64,000 nt of DNA from positions 1,488,001 through 1,552,000 of the forward strand of contig NZ_JAIVAI010000001.1 in NCBI RefSeq assembly GCF_020171525.1. Direction: 5' to 3'. Below, in pieces: positions 43,916 through 52,348 of the stretch. The notes beneath the pieces were generated by a model. That model saw only the letters and a list, made by a program, of their open reading frames with translations. It was not told where the DNA came from and made no database searches. Source of the DNA: Halobacillus yeomjeoni. Its GTDB lineage: Bacteria > Bacillota > Bacilli > Bacillales > Halobacillaceae. The number at the start of each line of letters is the position of its first letter. The first letter of the stretch is position 1. Both the position numbers and the translations under genes were made by a program.

Positions 43916-45811
43916 TTATCGATTCAACAAACTTCCTACATATTTGAGCAGTTCATTGGCTGAACTGGAATTATAGCCATGTTCATCAACGAGAGTGGCT
44001 ACAACTTCATTGATTTTCTTCAGCTGCTGCTCATCCGGTGTCTTGGTGGAAGTGGTGATTTTCACGACATCCTTCAAATCTGCGAACAGTTTCTTCTGAA
44101 TCGCTTCACGCAGACGTTCGTGGGACTGGTAATCAAACTTCTTGCCTTTTCGGGCATAGGCAGAGATTCTGATCAGGATTTCTTCACGGAACGCTTTCTT
44201 GGCGTTTTCCGATACCCCGATCTGCTCTTCGATGGATCTCATCAAACGCTCATCCGGATTCAGTTCTTCACCCGTAAGAGGGTCACGGAGCTTCGCTTTA
44301 TTACAATATGCTTCGACGTTATCCAAATAATTGTCCATCAACGTGACGGCTGATTCTTCATAGGAATACACAAAGGCCTTCTGAACTTCCTTCTTCGCGA
44401 TTTCATCATATTCTTTTCTCGCAAGAGATATGAAGTCCAAATATCTTTCTTTGTCTTCAGCCGAGATGGAGGCGTGGCTTCCCAGCCCATCCTTCAAGGA
44501 TCGTAGAACATCCAGAGCGTTAATGGATGTCAGTTCTTTTTTAATGATCGTAGAAGAGATTCGGTTGATTACATAACGAGGGTCAATGCCGCTCATCCCT
44601 TCATCCGAATGCTCCTTCTTCAATTCCTCTACATCGACATCACTGAAGCCTTCTAAGATCTCTCCATCATACAATCTCATCTTCTTCAAAACATCGACTT
44701 GGGCTTTTTTCGAATCTTTCAGGCGAGTGAGAATTGTAAACATCGCAGCAACCCTCAGTGTATGAGGAGCAATATGGACATCACTGATATCACTATCGCG
44801 GATCATTTTTTCATAGATTCGCTCTTCCTGGCTGACTTTCAAGTTATATGGTACTGGCATGACGATCATACGGGAATGAAGAGCTTCATTCTTCTTATTG
44901 GCGATGAAGGAGCGATATTCCGCTTCGTTTGTATGGGCTATGATCAATTCATCTGCTGAAATCAAGGCGAATCGGCCCGCTTTGAAGTTTCCTTCCTGCG
45001 TCAGACTGAGCAGGTGCCACAAAAACTTCTCATCACATTTCAGCATTTCCTGGAATTCCATCATCCCACGGTTCGCTTTATTCAACTCTCCATCAAAACG
45101 ATAAGCACGAGGATCCGATTCAGATCCATACTGGGCAATCGTGGAGAAGTCGATCGATCCCGTCAAATCGGCAATATCCTGTGACTTTGGATCAGAAGGA
45201 CTGAATGTTCCGATTCCTGTACGCTTATCCTCTGAGAAGAAGATTCTTTCGACCAGTACATCTTCAATACGGCCGCCATACTCCGTTTCCACTCTCATCG
45301 TATTCAAAGGGGATAAACTGCCTTCGATACGAATGCCATACTCTTCCTGGAAGTCCTCTCGCAAATGATGTGGAATCAAGTGAAGCGGGTCTTCGTGCAT
45401 CGGACATCCCTTAATGGCGAATACAGCCCCATCATCAGTATGAGAATAAGCTTCAAGCCCTCGCTTCAACAAGTTTACCAGAGTCGATTTCCCTCCACTG
45501 ACCGGTCCCATCAGTAATAATATACGCTTCCTCACGTCGAGCCTTCGTGCCGCTGGGTGGAAATATTCTTCTACGAGTTTTTCCATCGCTTCATCCAAGC
45601 CATATATATCCTGATCGAAGAACTTATATCGCTTATGGTCATGACCTTCATCTACACCCGCATTTTTAATCATATTATAAACGCGGGAATGTGCCGATTG
45701 AGCCAAAAAAGGACGCTCTTTCAAAAGCTCTAAGTATTCTGCGAATGTGCCTTCCCACTTTAATTCCTCTTCTTTTTCCCGGTGGTCTTGTATCTTTTTT
45801 AAAATGTCCAC
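43916..45811 (-). CDS. prkA: PrkA family serine protein kinase / AAA+ ATPase
   Basis: The 631-residue protein has the N-terminal PrkA AAA domain with Walker A MGPVSGGKSTLVN near residue 105, the segment GCPMHEDPLHLIP and a C-terminal kinase-like PrkA domain. B. subtilis PrkA affects sporulation; it has been described as a kinase and later as a Lon-like ATP-dependent protease. The GTG start follows GGGGAGGT. It is monocistronic. The related YhbH is encoded in the same window. Confidence 0.92.
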   Translation of the reverse strand: MDILKKIQDHREKEEELKWEGTFAEYLELLKERPFLAQSAHSRVYNMIKNAGVDEGHDHKRYKFFDQDIYGLDEAMEKLVEEYFHPAARRLDVRKRILLLMGPVSGGKSTLVNLLKRGLEAYSHTDDGAVFAIKGCPMHEDPLHLIPHHLREDFQEEYGIRIEGSLSPLNTMRVETEYGGRIEDVLVERIFFSEDKRTGIGTFSPSDPKSQDIADLTGSIDFSTIAQYGSESDPRAYRFDGELNKANRGMMEFQEMLKCDEKFLWHLLSLTQEGNFKAGRFALISADELIIAHTNEAEYRSFIANKKNEALHSRMIVMPVPYNLKVSQEERIYEKMIRDSDISDVHIAPHTLRVAAMFTILTRLKDSKKAQVDVLKKMRLYDGEILEGFSDVDVEELKKEHSDEGMSGIDPRYVINRISSTIIKKELTSINALDVLRSLKDGLGSHASISAEDKERYLDFISLARKEYDEIAKKEVQKAFVYSYEESAVTLMDNYLDNVEAYCNKAKLRDPLTGEELNPDERLMRSIEEQIGVSENAKKAFREEILIRISAYARKGKKFDYQSHERLREAIQKKLFADLKDVVKITTSTKTPDEQQLKKINEVVATLVDEHGYNSSSANELLKYVGSLLNR

Positions 45812-46032
45812 TTGTTAGAGACCTCCCCCGTCATAACAGACGAAATTTAATACATCTTATGCTTGGTTCAATAAAAACATGTGTGATTGCCCAGAAAAGC
45901 TGGACAACTCTCTTTAGAGGCTTAGGTAGATGTATATGCACGTTTCTATGAATGAATTCTTATTGCAGCGTCTCTATCAATATGTAAATCGTGGACAATC
46001 GTATTTCCCACGTTCCAAATTGGAAATAAAAA
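45812..46032. other. Intergenic region upstream of prkA
   Basis: About 220 bp separate prkA from the small membrane protein gene. A weak sigma-E-like -10 (CATAAGAT) occurs upstream of prkA without a matching -35. No ORF is supported. Confidence 0.35.
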
Positions 46033-46058
46033 AAGACTGATCATTTCCGATCAGTCTT
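46033..46058 (-). terminator. Terminator overlapping the end of the small membrane protein gene
   Basis: AAGACTGA/TCAGTCTT stem with extra pairing (TC/GA), followed by T on the minus strand. The stem includes the stop codon of the gene. Confidence 0.8.
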
Positions 46059-46230
46059 CGCCTTTTTCTCTTCCTTCTTGATACCTTTTTCTTTTTGCCA
46101 GTCCCATCACTAAAAATACGATGAACAAAAACACATTCAACCAGCGAAAATCTTCGTAAAAGAACGCAAGCACGGCCCAAATCGCGGCACTCACCAAAAA
46201 CAGGATGCTCGACATCAATGTCTGATTCAT
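46051..46230 (-). CDS. Small two-helix membrane protein, function unknown
   Basis: The 59-residue protein starts MNQTLMSSILFLVSAAIW and has two membrane helices (about 5-22 and 28-44), then a short basic/acidic tail. It resembles generic small membrane proteins of Bacilli; no family is recognised. The ATG at 46230 is preceded by GGGAGGG at about 10 nt. A longer frame would need a TTG inside the ribosome site. A terminator follows directly, which supports a real transcription unit. Confidence 0.6.
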   Translation of the reverse strand: MNQTLMSSILFLVSAAIWAVLAFFYEDFRWLNVFLFIVFLVMGLAKRKRYQEGREKGED

Positions 46231-46404
46231 GACCGATGAACCCTCCCTCAACTAGTATATGGTGAACAGGATCGTCATTTTTCATTCATAAGTCTTCCTT
46301 CTTCAAAGATACCATACTCAACTAAAAATTCTACAGGGATTACCACGGAGCACTTTGTCCTATGCAATATCATCTACGTAAAATTATTGCATGGCTTGCA
46401 AATT

Positions 46405-46433
46405 TTGACACGTTCCTGCACCGTTGGTAGAAT
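46405..46433 (+). promoter_or_regulatory. Sigma-A promoter of lipM-lipA
   Basis: TTGACA, a 17-nt spacer and TAGAAT lie 57-85 bases upstream of the lipM start. Confidence 0.8.
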
Positions 46434-46489
46434 TGTTGTGAACATTTTACTCAGATAAAGTACTCTAGAACAGAAAGAAGGATTGCATA

Positions 46490-47305
46490 ATGGAAAAATG
46501 GTACTTTGTCGATTCCGGTCATCGTACACCTGCCATCAACATGGCATTGGATGAGGCGCTGATGAAATGGCACCGACAAGGTGACATCCCTCCTGTGCTT
46601 CGCTTTTACGGATGGGAACCTGCAGGATTATCTGTCGGGTACTTTCAAAAAGTAAAAGGAAAAATTGATTTAGATGGAGTCGAACGTCACGGATACGAAT
46701 TGGTCCGCCGCCAAACGGGTGGACGAGCTGTTCTACATGACAAAGAACTGACATATAGTGTAATCGTTTCCGAGGAACACGAAGCTATGCCCGCCTCGGT
46801 GAAAGAAGCTTATTTGGTCATCTCCAAAGGGTTGCTTGAAGGCTTCAGGGAGCTTGGGGTACAAGCTGAATTCGCAGTCCCTGAAGGCAGTCTTGATGTG
46901 ACGGGCTCCGCCGTCTGCTTTGAAGAACCTTCCTGGTATGAGTTGATCGTTGAAGGAAAAAAAGCGGCGGGAAGCGCACAGACTCGTAAAAAAGGCATCA
47001 TTCTCCAGCACGGGTCCATCCCTATTGATGTGGATGATGTAAAGCTGTTTGATATGTTCATTTATAAAAATGAACGGATCAAAGAACGGGCACGCAAAGC
47101 TTTTGGGAATAAAGCCGTAGCCATCAATCAAATCAAAGATGAACCTGTTACATTTGATGACACGAAAAAAGCCTTCAAGAAAGGCTTTGAAAACGGCCTG
47201 GACATTCACCTTGAACCATTTGAACTGTCTGATGAACAATGGCAGGAAGTTGAAAAGATCGCAAACGAAAAATATTCGACAGATGAGTGGAATTACTCAA
47301 GATAA
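46490..47305 (+). CDS. lipM: Octanoyltransferase LipM (lipoate-protein ligase A family)
   Basis: The 271-residue protein belongs to the biotin/lipoate ligase fold, with [28 protein letters not shown] and the LipM-type segment [24 protein letters not shown]. The Cys in that segment is the acyl-enzyme residue. LipM moves octanoate from acyl carrier protein to GcvH to start lipoate synthesis. It is followed 19 nt later by lipA, and a consensus promoter precedes it. The product ultimately modifies OdhB, which is encoded in the same window. Confidence 0.88.
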   Translation: MEKWYFVDSGHRTPAINMALDEALMKWHRQGDIPPVLRFYGWEPAGLSVGYFQKVKGKIDLDGVERHGYELVRRQTGGRAVLHDKELTYSVIVSEEHEAMPASVKEAYLVISKGLLEGFRELGVQAEFAVPEGSLDVTGSAVCFEEPSWYELIVEGKKAAGSAQTRKKGIILQHGSIPIDVDDVKLFDMFIYKNERIKERARKAFGNKAVAINQIKDEPVTFDDTKKAFKKGFENGLDIHLEPFELSDEQWQEVEKIANEKYSTDEWNYSR

Positions 47306-47324
47306 TAAGGAGAGTGGAAGTGAA

Positions 47325-48269
47325 ATGGCTAAAAAACAGGAGTACATAAGAAAGCCAGATTGGTTGAAAATCAAAATCAACACGAACAAATCCTACACCG
47401 GCCTGAAGAAATTGATGCGTGACAAAAAGCTCAATACGGTTTGTGAAGAAGCACGCTGTCCGAATATCCACGAATGCTGGAGCGAAAGAAAAACAGCGAC
47501 ATTCATGATACTTGGAGATACGTGTACGCGAGGCTGCCGCTTCTGTGCCGTCAAAACTGGTCTTCCGAATGAGCTTGACTGGGGCGAACCAGAGCGTGTG
47601 GCCGAGTCCGTAGAAATCATGGGACTGAAACACGTCGTCATTACAGCGGTAGCCCGCGATGATTTGAATGATGGCGGTGCCGCCGTCTTCGCAGAAACCG
47701 TAAAAGCCGTCCGCCGACGTGTGCCGGGCTGTACAGTCGAAATCCTTCCTTCTGATATGAAAGGAGATTACGAGAGCCTTCACACATTGATGAGTGGTGA
47801 GCCGGACATTTTCAACCACAACATTGAAACGGTCCGACGTTTGACTAAAAAAGTACGTGCCCGCGCAATGTACGATCGGTCACTGGAACTTCTGCGCCGC
47901 GTAAAAGAAATCCGCCCGAACACACCGACGAAATCAAGTATCATGGTCGGTCTTGGTGAGACAAAAGAAGAGATTATCCAGGCGATGGATGACCTGCTTG
48001 CGCACAATGTCGATATCATGACGATCGGTCAGTACTTACAGCCGACGAAAAAACACTTGAATGTGGAACGTTACTATCACCCGGATGAATTTGAGGAATT
48101 GAAACAAATCGCTATTGAAAAAGGATTCAAACACTGTGAATCAGGTCCGATGGTCCGTTCCTCCTACCACGCGGATGAGCAAGTGAACAGCACTTCCGCT
48201 CAGCGACGCATCAAATATATGCAGGGATATGAATCTCAAGGGGAAACCTTGGATAAGACGAACTTTTAA
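47325..48269 (+). CDS. lipA: Lipoyl synthase
   Basis: The 314-residue radical-SAM enzyme has the auxiliary cluster motif [12 protein letters not shown] near residues 43-54, the radical-SAM motif CTRGCRFC and the C-terminal [13 protein letters not shown]. It inserts two sulfurs into the octanoyl group. The ATG at 47325 is chosen because it follows the ribosome region AAGGAGAG and gives [16 protein letters not shown]. The frame is open upstream into lipM. It forms an operon with lipM. Confidence 0.95.
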   Translation: MAKKQEYIRKPDWLKIKINTNKSYTGLKKLMRDKKLNTVCEEARCPNIHECWSERKTATFMILGDTCTRGCRFCAVKTGLPNELDWGEPERVAESVEIMGLKHVVITAVARDDLNDGGAAVFAETVKAVRRRVPGCTVEILPSDMKGDYESLHTLMSGEPDIFNHNIETVRRLTKKVRARAMYDRSLELLRRVKEIRPNTPTKSSIMVGLGETKEEIIQAMDDLLAHNVDIMTIGQYLQPTKKHLNVERYYHPDEFEELKQIAIEKGFKHCESGPMVRSSYHADEQVNSTSAQRRIKYMQGYESQGETLDKTNF

Positions 48270-48301
48270 GCCCCTGTTTCAATCACATAATGACTACAAA
48301 A

Positions 48302-48327
48302 AAAGCGGCTGTACAGCCGCTTTTTTT
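48302..48327 (+). terminator. Terminator after lipA
   Basis: AAAGCGGCT/AGCCGCTTT stem followed by a run of T on the plus strand. Confidence 0.85.
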
Positions 48328-48485
48328 CAATCGAACATATAGGTTTGATAATGATAGGATATGGAAAGCACGACTCCGATAGACAAAAGGCTGCCTAGTA
48401 AAGCACTGCGTCCGTAGGTGATGAACGGAAGCGGGATCCCTGTAATCGGCAGCCGTTGGATGGACATTCCCACGTTTAAATGATT
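48327..48485 (-). pseudogene. C-terminal remnant of a RodA/FtsW-type (SEDS) gene
   Basis: In a minus-strand frame the sequence reads NHLNVGMSIQRLPITGIP and LPFITYGRSALLGSLLSI, ending YHYQTYMFD and a stop. This matches the last two conserved loops of SEDS glycan polymerases (consensus like LLPITGIPLPFISYGGSS). An in-frame stop cuts it at 48486, and no N-terminal part is present. Changes such as SYGGSS to TYGRSA suggest decay. The lipA terminator abuts the end. Confidence 0.7.
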
Positions 48486-48535
48486 TCAGCTGCAGTAAGG
48501 TAAAAAGAGACTCCCTTAAAGGAATCTCTTTTCTT

Positions 48536-48817
48536 TTACCAATACCCTCCATAAGGCGGACGTCCGTAGTATCCCCCGTAATAGTAAGGAGGTCGATAAT
48601 ACGGAGGGTACCCACCATAACCATAGCCACCGTATCCGCCATAAAATCCAGGTGACAGCGCACCTCCGATGAAACCTCCCAGCAGTCCACCGGCAAAAGG
48701 ACCCCAAAAGAAGAACCGCTCATCGTCATTTCTATAATGATCTTCATATGCATGATTGAACTGATATGGATGATGTTCCAATGTAACTCCTCCATTTTTC
48801 ATTGTTTGGTTATTCAC
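48536..48817 (-). CDS. Gly/Tyr-rich small protein, possibly spore-coat or surface associated
   Basis: The 93-residue protein has a hydrophilic N-terminus (HHPYQFNHAYEDHYRNDDE), a hydrophobic Gly-rich patch (GPFAGGLLGGFIGGALSPG) and a C-terminal run of Tyr, Gly and Pro repeats. Such composition is seen in Bacillus coat and small surface proteins, but no specific family is recognised. GTG at 48817 follows AAGGTGA; an ATG five codons in is the alternative start. It stands alone. Confidence 0.6.
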   Translation of the reverse strand: MNNQTMKNGGVTLEHHPYQFNHAYEDHYRNDDERFFFWGPFAGGLLGGFIGGALSPGFYGGYGGYGYGGYPPYYRPPYYYGGYYGRPPYGGYW

Positions 48818-48900
48818 CTACTCTTCACCTTATGTTTATCCCTGAATACGTGTATAGGCACACGCCGTGGGACAGACATTAAATTTAGTGCTATAAACAA

Positions 48901-48929
48901 TTCACATCGAAGATGAAATAAGGTATAAT
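48901..48929 (+). promoter_or_regulatory. Promoter of the 31-residue membrane peptide gene
   Basis: TTCACA, a 17-nt spacer and TATAAT lie 44-72 bases upstream of the start at 48973. Confidence 0.65.
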
Positions 48930-48972
48930 AACGATTAGCAAAAGCTTGTCTCGATAAAAGGAGGACCCATAC

Positions 48973-49068
48973 ATGAAGTTGACACTAATCATCCTTGTCT
49001 GTGTTGCCTACCTGACAGCAATTTTCAGTGCAGGATATGATGAAAAAGCAGGTACACCGAAAAAATAA
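48973..49068 (+). CDS. 31-residue single-helix membrane peptide, function unknown
   Basis: The ORF starts MKLTLIILVCVAYLTAIF and ends with a charged tail DEKAGTPKK. It has one hydrophobic helix (3-20). The ribosome site AAAAGGAGG is strong, a good promoter lies upstream and a perfect terminator follows, so the unit looks expressed. No homologous family is named with confidence. Confidence 0.6.
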   Translation: MKLTLIILVCVAYLTAIFSAGYDEKAGTPKK

Positions 49069-49077
49069 CCATACTAA

Positions 49078-49103
49078 AACCGCACCCCGATCGGGATGCG
49101 GTT
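49078..49103. terminator. Terminator between the 31-residue peptide gene and trmL
   Basis: AACCGCA/TGCGGTT with an extended CCCCGATCGGGA centre and a T run on the plus strand. Confidence 0.8.
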
Positions 49104-49105
49104 TT

Positions 49106-49582
49106 TTATTTGATCAAACCTGGATATCCTTGCTGCTTCAAAGCGTCGAACAGTATGATCGATACGGTGTTGGAAAGGTTCAGGGAACGAACCTCATCGG
49201 TCATCGGAATTCGAAGACAGCGGTCTTCCAACCCTTCCAATAACTCAAGCGGAATCCCGTTACTTTCTCGACCGAACACGAAAAATAGATCTTCATCCGG
49301 GTTGGAAAAGTCGAAATCTGCATAGGATTTCGTACCGAAGTTTTCGATATAGTAATACTCTCCTCCCGGGAAAGATTCATAAAGTTCACCAATGGAATCA
49401 TAGTAATGGATATTTACTTTATGCCAGTAATCGAGGCCCGCACGACGAACCATCTTGTCATCCGTAGAAAATCCCAATGGGCGAATCAAATGAAGCTCGC
49501 TGTTCGTGGCTAAACAAGTACGTGCAATGTTTCCCGTGTTTGCAGGTATTTCAGGTTGAAAGAGTACAATATGATTCGGCAT
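49106..49582 (-). CDS. trmL: tRNA (cytidine(34)-2'-O)-methyltransferase
   Basis: The 158-residue SPOUT methyltransferase opens with HIVLFQPEIPANTGNIARTC and ends with the knot region RIPMTDEVRSLNLSNTVSIIL. TrmL dimers methylate the wobble ribose of tRNA-Leu species. Another wobble-modification gene, queG, lies 1.6 kb away on the same strand. The ATG follows AGAGGTGA. Confidence 0.92.
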   Translation of the reverse strand: MPNHIVLFQPEIPANTGNIARTCLATNSELHLIRPLGFSTDDKMVRRAGLDYWHKVNIHYYDSIGELYESFPGGEYYYIENFGTKSYADFDFSNPDEDLFFVFGRESNGIPLELLEGLEDRCLRIPMTDEVRSLNLSNTVSIILFDALKQQGYPGLIK

Positions 49583-49634
49583 AATCTGTCACCTCTATGT
49601 TAGCTTTATCAACTGTGTCATTATACCATACCCT

Positions 49635-50498
49635 TCAACCACCGATTGTATAAAACTTATATTCAATATCCGGTGTATAAGCGGTCGAGTCTTTATAATC
49701 CCAGTACCGGTGCCTGCTGTTCGTCGTATGAGCATTGACGAGCGGCATGCCGTCCTTATTCAATTTAACTACCATCGTATTGTGATCGAAGCGATCATTC
49801 CCTTGGAAGTCATAACAGATGATATCTCCCGGAGACAGTTGATCTGCAGAAAATACTTCTCTGGCAACCTGCCCTTTCGTCGATCCACTTAAATACCACT
49901 TGAACGCATGAGCGACTGACCAACTGTAACTCCACTTCCCATTTTGATACCACCAGCCCCGAGTCTGATGAGGGACTCCCCATGTCGGGAGGCCGCCGGC
50001 TCTTAAGCATTGAGAAACGAAATTGGTACAATCATTCTCAAAATGAGGGTAAGCAGGGTTGGCACCGTCCCACCACCGCTCCGCATAGCGGACAGCTTCC
50101 CTTCGATCATATGAAAATGAAGGAATTCTTTCATCTTCTCTGTAAACATACTCCGAAAATCCCGTTTCTTCAGCGGGACAAATGGTTTCTGTCGTAACCC
50201 TGTGTCCGAGCATTTTATCCTTCAGAAAGGTGGCAGCCCCCTCATGCACTCCCTCTTCCAAATAATAATGTCTACCATTTTGAATCAGAATAGAGAGGGA
50301 TAACAAGTATCTATAGGAAGTGTGACGTTCATAAGCCATTCTGTGATAAGGATGGATGCGAAATGTGACACGCATGATTCGATCTCCCCGTTCTTCCATT
50401 CCTCTCACTTTCCTTTGAAGCCATGGCTCTTGATCCTGGTCTAAAAGATGATTTGCAACCTTCTCCCAATACAGCTGCAATTGATGTGTATGAGACAT
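49635..50498 (-). CDS. Amidase-like domain protein (Amidase_6/DUF-type cysteine hydrolase)
   Basis: The 287-residue protein has a C-terminal Amidase_6-like domain (about 130-285) with NDCTNFVSQCLRAGGLPTW, which holds the likely catalytic Cys, then VAHAFKWYL and DIICYDFQGNDRFDHNTMVV, which holds a probable catalytic His. No signal peptide is seen, so a cytoplasmic or spore location is possible. The function is unknown, with cell-wall hydrolysis an inference. GAGGGGGGAGG precedes the ATG. Confidence 0.75.
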   Translation of the reverse strand: MSHTHQLQLYWEKVANHLLDQDQEPWLQRKVRGMEERGDRIMRVTFRIHPYHRMAYERHTSYRYLLSLSILIQNGRHYYLEEGVHEGAATFLKDKMLGHRVTTETICPAEETGFSEYVYREDERIPSFSYDRREAVRYAERWWDGANPAYPHFENDCTNFVSQCLRAGGLPTWGVPHQTRGWWYQNGKWSYSWSVAHAFKWYLSGSTKGQVAREVFSADQLSPGDIICYDFQGNDRFDHNTMVVKLNKDGMPLVNAHTTNSRHRYWDYKDSTAYTPDIEYKFYTIGG

Positions 50499-50554
50499 AC
50501 ACCCTCCCCCCTCTATTCACATCTTATGAAGGAGAAAATCAATCCATACAAAAA

Positions 50555-50583
50555 AGCCGCCTTCCATGTGTGGAAGAACGGCT
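50555..50583 (-). terminator. Terminator after ogt
   Basis: AGCCG and CGGCT, extended by CTTCCA/TGGAAG, form a stem with a T run on the minus strand, overlapping the ogt stop. Confidence 0.75.
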
Positions 50584-51130
50584 ACGTTTGATGAGGGACA
50601 CTGTGGTATTCTTTTTCAAAATTGAGCAGGTTCTGTTTCTTCTCTACCCCGCCGGCATATCCGACAAGCTTTCCGTTGCTGCCGATGACACGGTGGCAAG
50701 GAACCACAATTGCGAAAGGATTTTGATTCACAGCTCCACCTACAGCACGAATCGCTTTCGGTGATAACATCGCTGCGGCGATATCTTTATATGATCTCGT
50801 CTCTCCAAACGGAACATCATGAAGGAGGGTCCTCCACACTTTCCGCTGAAAGTCAGTTCCATAACAATTCAAAGGTACAGTAAACTCTTTACGATTCCCG
50901 GCAAAATATTCACTCAGTTCATGTTTCGTCTGCACTACGTACTTGTGCTCTGGATCGTAAACAAGTTCACCTTTTAAAAAGTGCTTTTTCTTCCACGATT
51001 GATATGAAGCAAGTCGGTCTTCATAATGGCCAAAATCAATCCGGCAGACACCTTCATCATTTGCAAGAACTGTCATAGCTCCTAAAGGTGTGTCAAACGT
51101 ATCATAATATAAAAAAGACCGATGATTCAT
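50582..51130 (-). CDS. ogt: Methylated-DNA--[protein]-cysteine S-methyltransferase
   Basis: The roughly 182-residue suicide repair protein has the active-site motif VVPCHRVIGSNGKLVGYAGG with acceptor Cys, and the recognition-helix region AIRAVGGAVNQNP. It removes alkyl groups from O6-alkylguanine in DNA. The ATG at 51130 follows GAGAGGG. It lies downstream of queG on the same strand. Confidence 0.9.
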   Translation of the reverse strand: MNHRSFLYYDTFDTPLGAMTVLANDEGVCRIDFGHYEDRLASYQSWKKKHFLKGELVYDPEHKYVVQTKHELSEYFAGNRKEFTVPLNCYGTDFQRKVWRTLLHDVPFGETRSYKDIAAAMLSPKAIRAVGGAVNQNPFAIVVPCHRVIGSNGKLVGYAGGVEKKQNLLNFEKEYHSVPHQT

Positions 51131-51189
51131 AAACAACCCTCTCTTTTACAGTTTTTCCTATTATACAAAACTCTTCAGGATATGAAAAG

Positions 51190-52332
51190 TTAAATACTTC
51201 CCTGTTTTTCAAATTGCAGACCTTTTTCCATTTCGAAAAGAACATCTTCATCTTCTTCTTTCTCCATCGCTGCTTTGATTGCCTCGTAACACTCAGCAGT
51301 TCCGATTTTCCCAAGCCCCCAGGCGGATGTACCGCGGATGACAGGTCTTGGGTCTTCGTTCATGAGGCGGATTAATTCATCAATCGATGTTTCATCCCGG
51401 TAATGAGCGAGTGCCAGAATGGCATTCCGTTGAATCGGCTTTTTCCCACGCCAGGAACCGGCGATGGGGCCGAATTTATTTTTGAACTCCCGATTAGAAA
51501 TCGAAAGCAGCGGAATCAGTTTAGGTTTGACGACTTCCGGATCCGGCTCGAATTCTTCATGATTATGAAAGTCCTTCTTTCTGTTCTTCGGACATACGGT
51601 CTGACACGTATCACACCCATACAGACGGTTTCCGATTTTCGTCCGGAATTCATCGGGTAGAAAATCTTTCGTTTGGGTCAAAAACGCGATGCAGCGTTGA
51701 GCATTCAGTTGACCACCTTGGACGAGCGCCCCTGTCGGGCATGCATCCACACAAATATTACAGTCCCCGCAGCTGTCCTCCACAGGCTCATCAGGAGCAA
51801 ATGGAATATTTGTAACTAACTCCCCTAGATATACATATGAACCGAACTCCGGAGTGATAACGGCGCAATTCTTTCCACTGAACCCGATGCCGGCACGTTC
51901 GGCTACGGCTCGGTCTGCAAGCTCCCCCGTGTCCACCATCGATTTCAGTTCGACTTCCGGAAAATGTTCTTTCAAATATGCAGCGAGTTTATTCAATCGG
52001 TCACGCAGTACATCATGGTAATCCATCCCCCAGGAAGCGCGGGCAAAGATTCCCCGCCGTTCTCCCTTCTTACTTCGGGGGGCATCGTGCATTTTAGAGG
52101 GGTGAGCCAGGGCGATGGATATGATCGACTGAGCTCCCGGAAGCAACCGGCCAGGTTCGGTACGTTCTTCAACGCTCCCTTTCTCGAAACCGGATTTGTA
52201 ACCCAGTTCTTCCTGGCGCTTCAGACGTGCTTTGAGCTCACCGAACACATCCGCTGAGGCAAAGCCGATCTTATCGATGCCGATTTCCTTGCTGTAGGCA
52301 ATGACCTCTTCTTTAAATTTATGAAAATCCAC
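51190..52332 (-). CDS. queG: Epoxyqueuosine reductase
   Basis: The 380-residue enzyme has the N-terminal QueG domain (FARASWGMDYHDVLRDRL), two 4Fe-4S clusters (CGDCNICVDACPTGAL and YGCDTCQTVCPKN) and C-terminal HEAT-like repeats (about 290-375) that bind tRNA. It makes queuosine from epoxyqueuosine at the wobble position of tRNA, using cobalamin. The GTG start follows AGGAGG. Confidence 0.93.
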   Translation of the reverse strand: MDFHKFKEEVIAYSKEIGIDKIGFASADVFGELKARLKRQEELGYKSGFEKGSVEERTEPGRLLPGAQSIISIALAHPSKMHDAPRSKKGERRGIFARASWGMDYHDVLRDRLNKLAAYLKEHFPEVELKSMVDTGELADRAVAERAGIGFSGKNCAVITPEFGSYVYLGELVTNIPFAPDEPVEDSCGDCNICVDACPTGALVQGGQLNAQRCIAFLTQTKDFLPDEFRTKIGNRLYGCDTCQTVCPKNRKKDFHNHEEFEPDPEVVKPKLIPLLSISNREFKNKFGPIAGSWRGKKPIQRNAILALAHYRDETSIDELIRLMNEDPRPVIRGTSAWGLGKIGTAECYEAIKAAMEKEEDEDVLFEMEKGLQFEKQGSI

Positions 52333-52348
52333 CCTGACATCCTCCTTT

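Noticed and set aside
48283-48795. 170-codon minus-strand open frame covering the lipA terminator, the SEDS remnant and the Gly/Tyr-rich gene
   Set aside because: It runs through a terminator and two better-supported features in other frames, and its composition is not protein-like.
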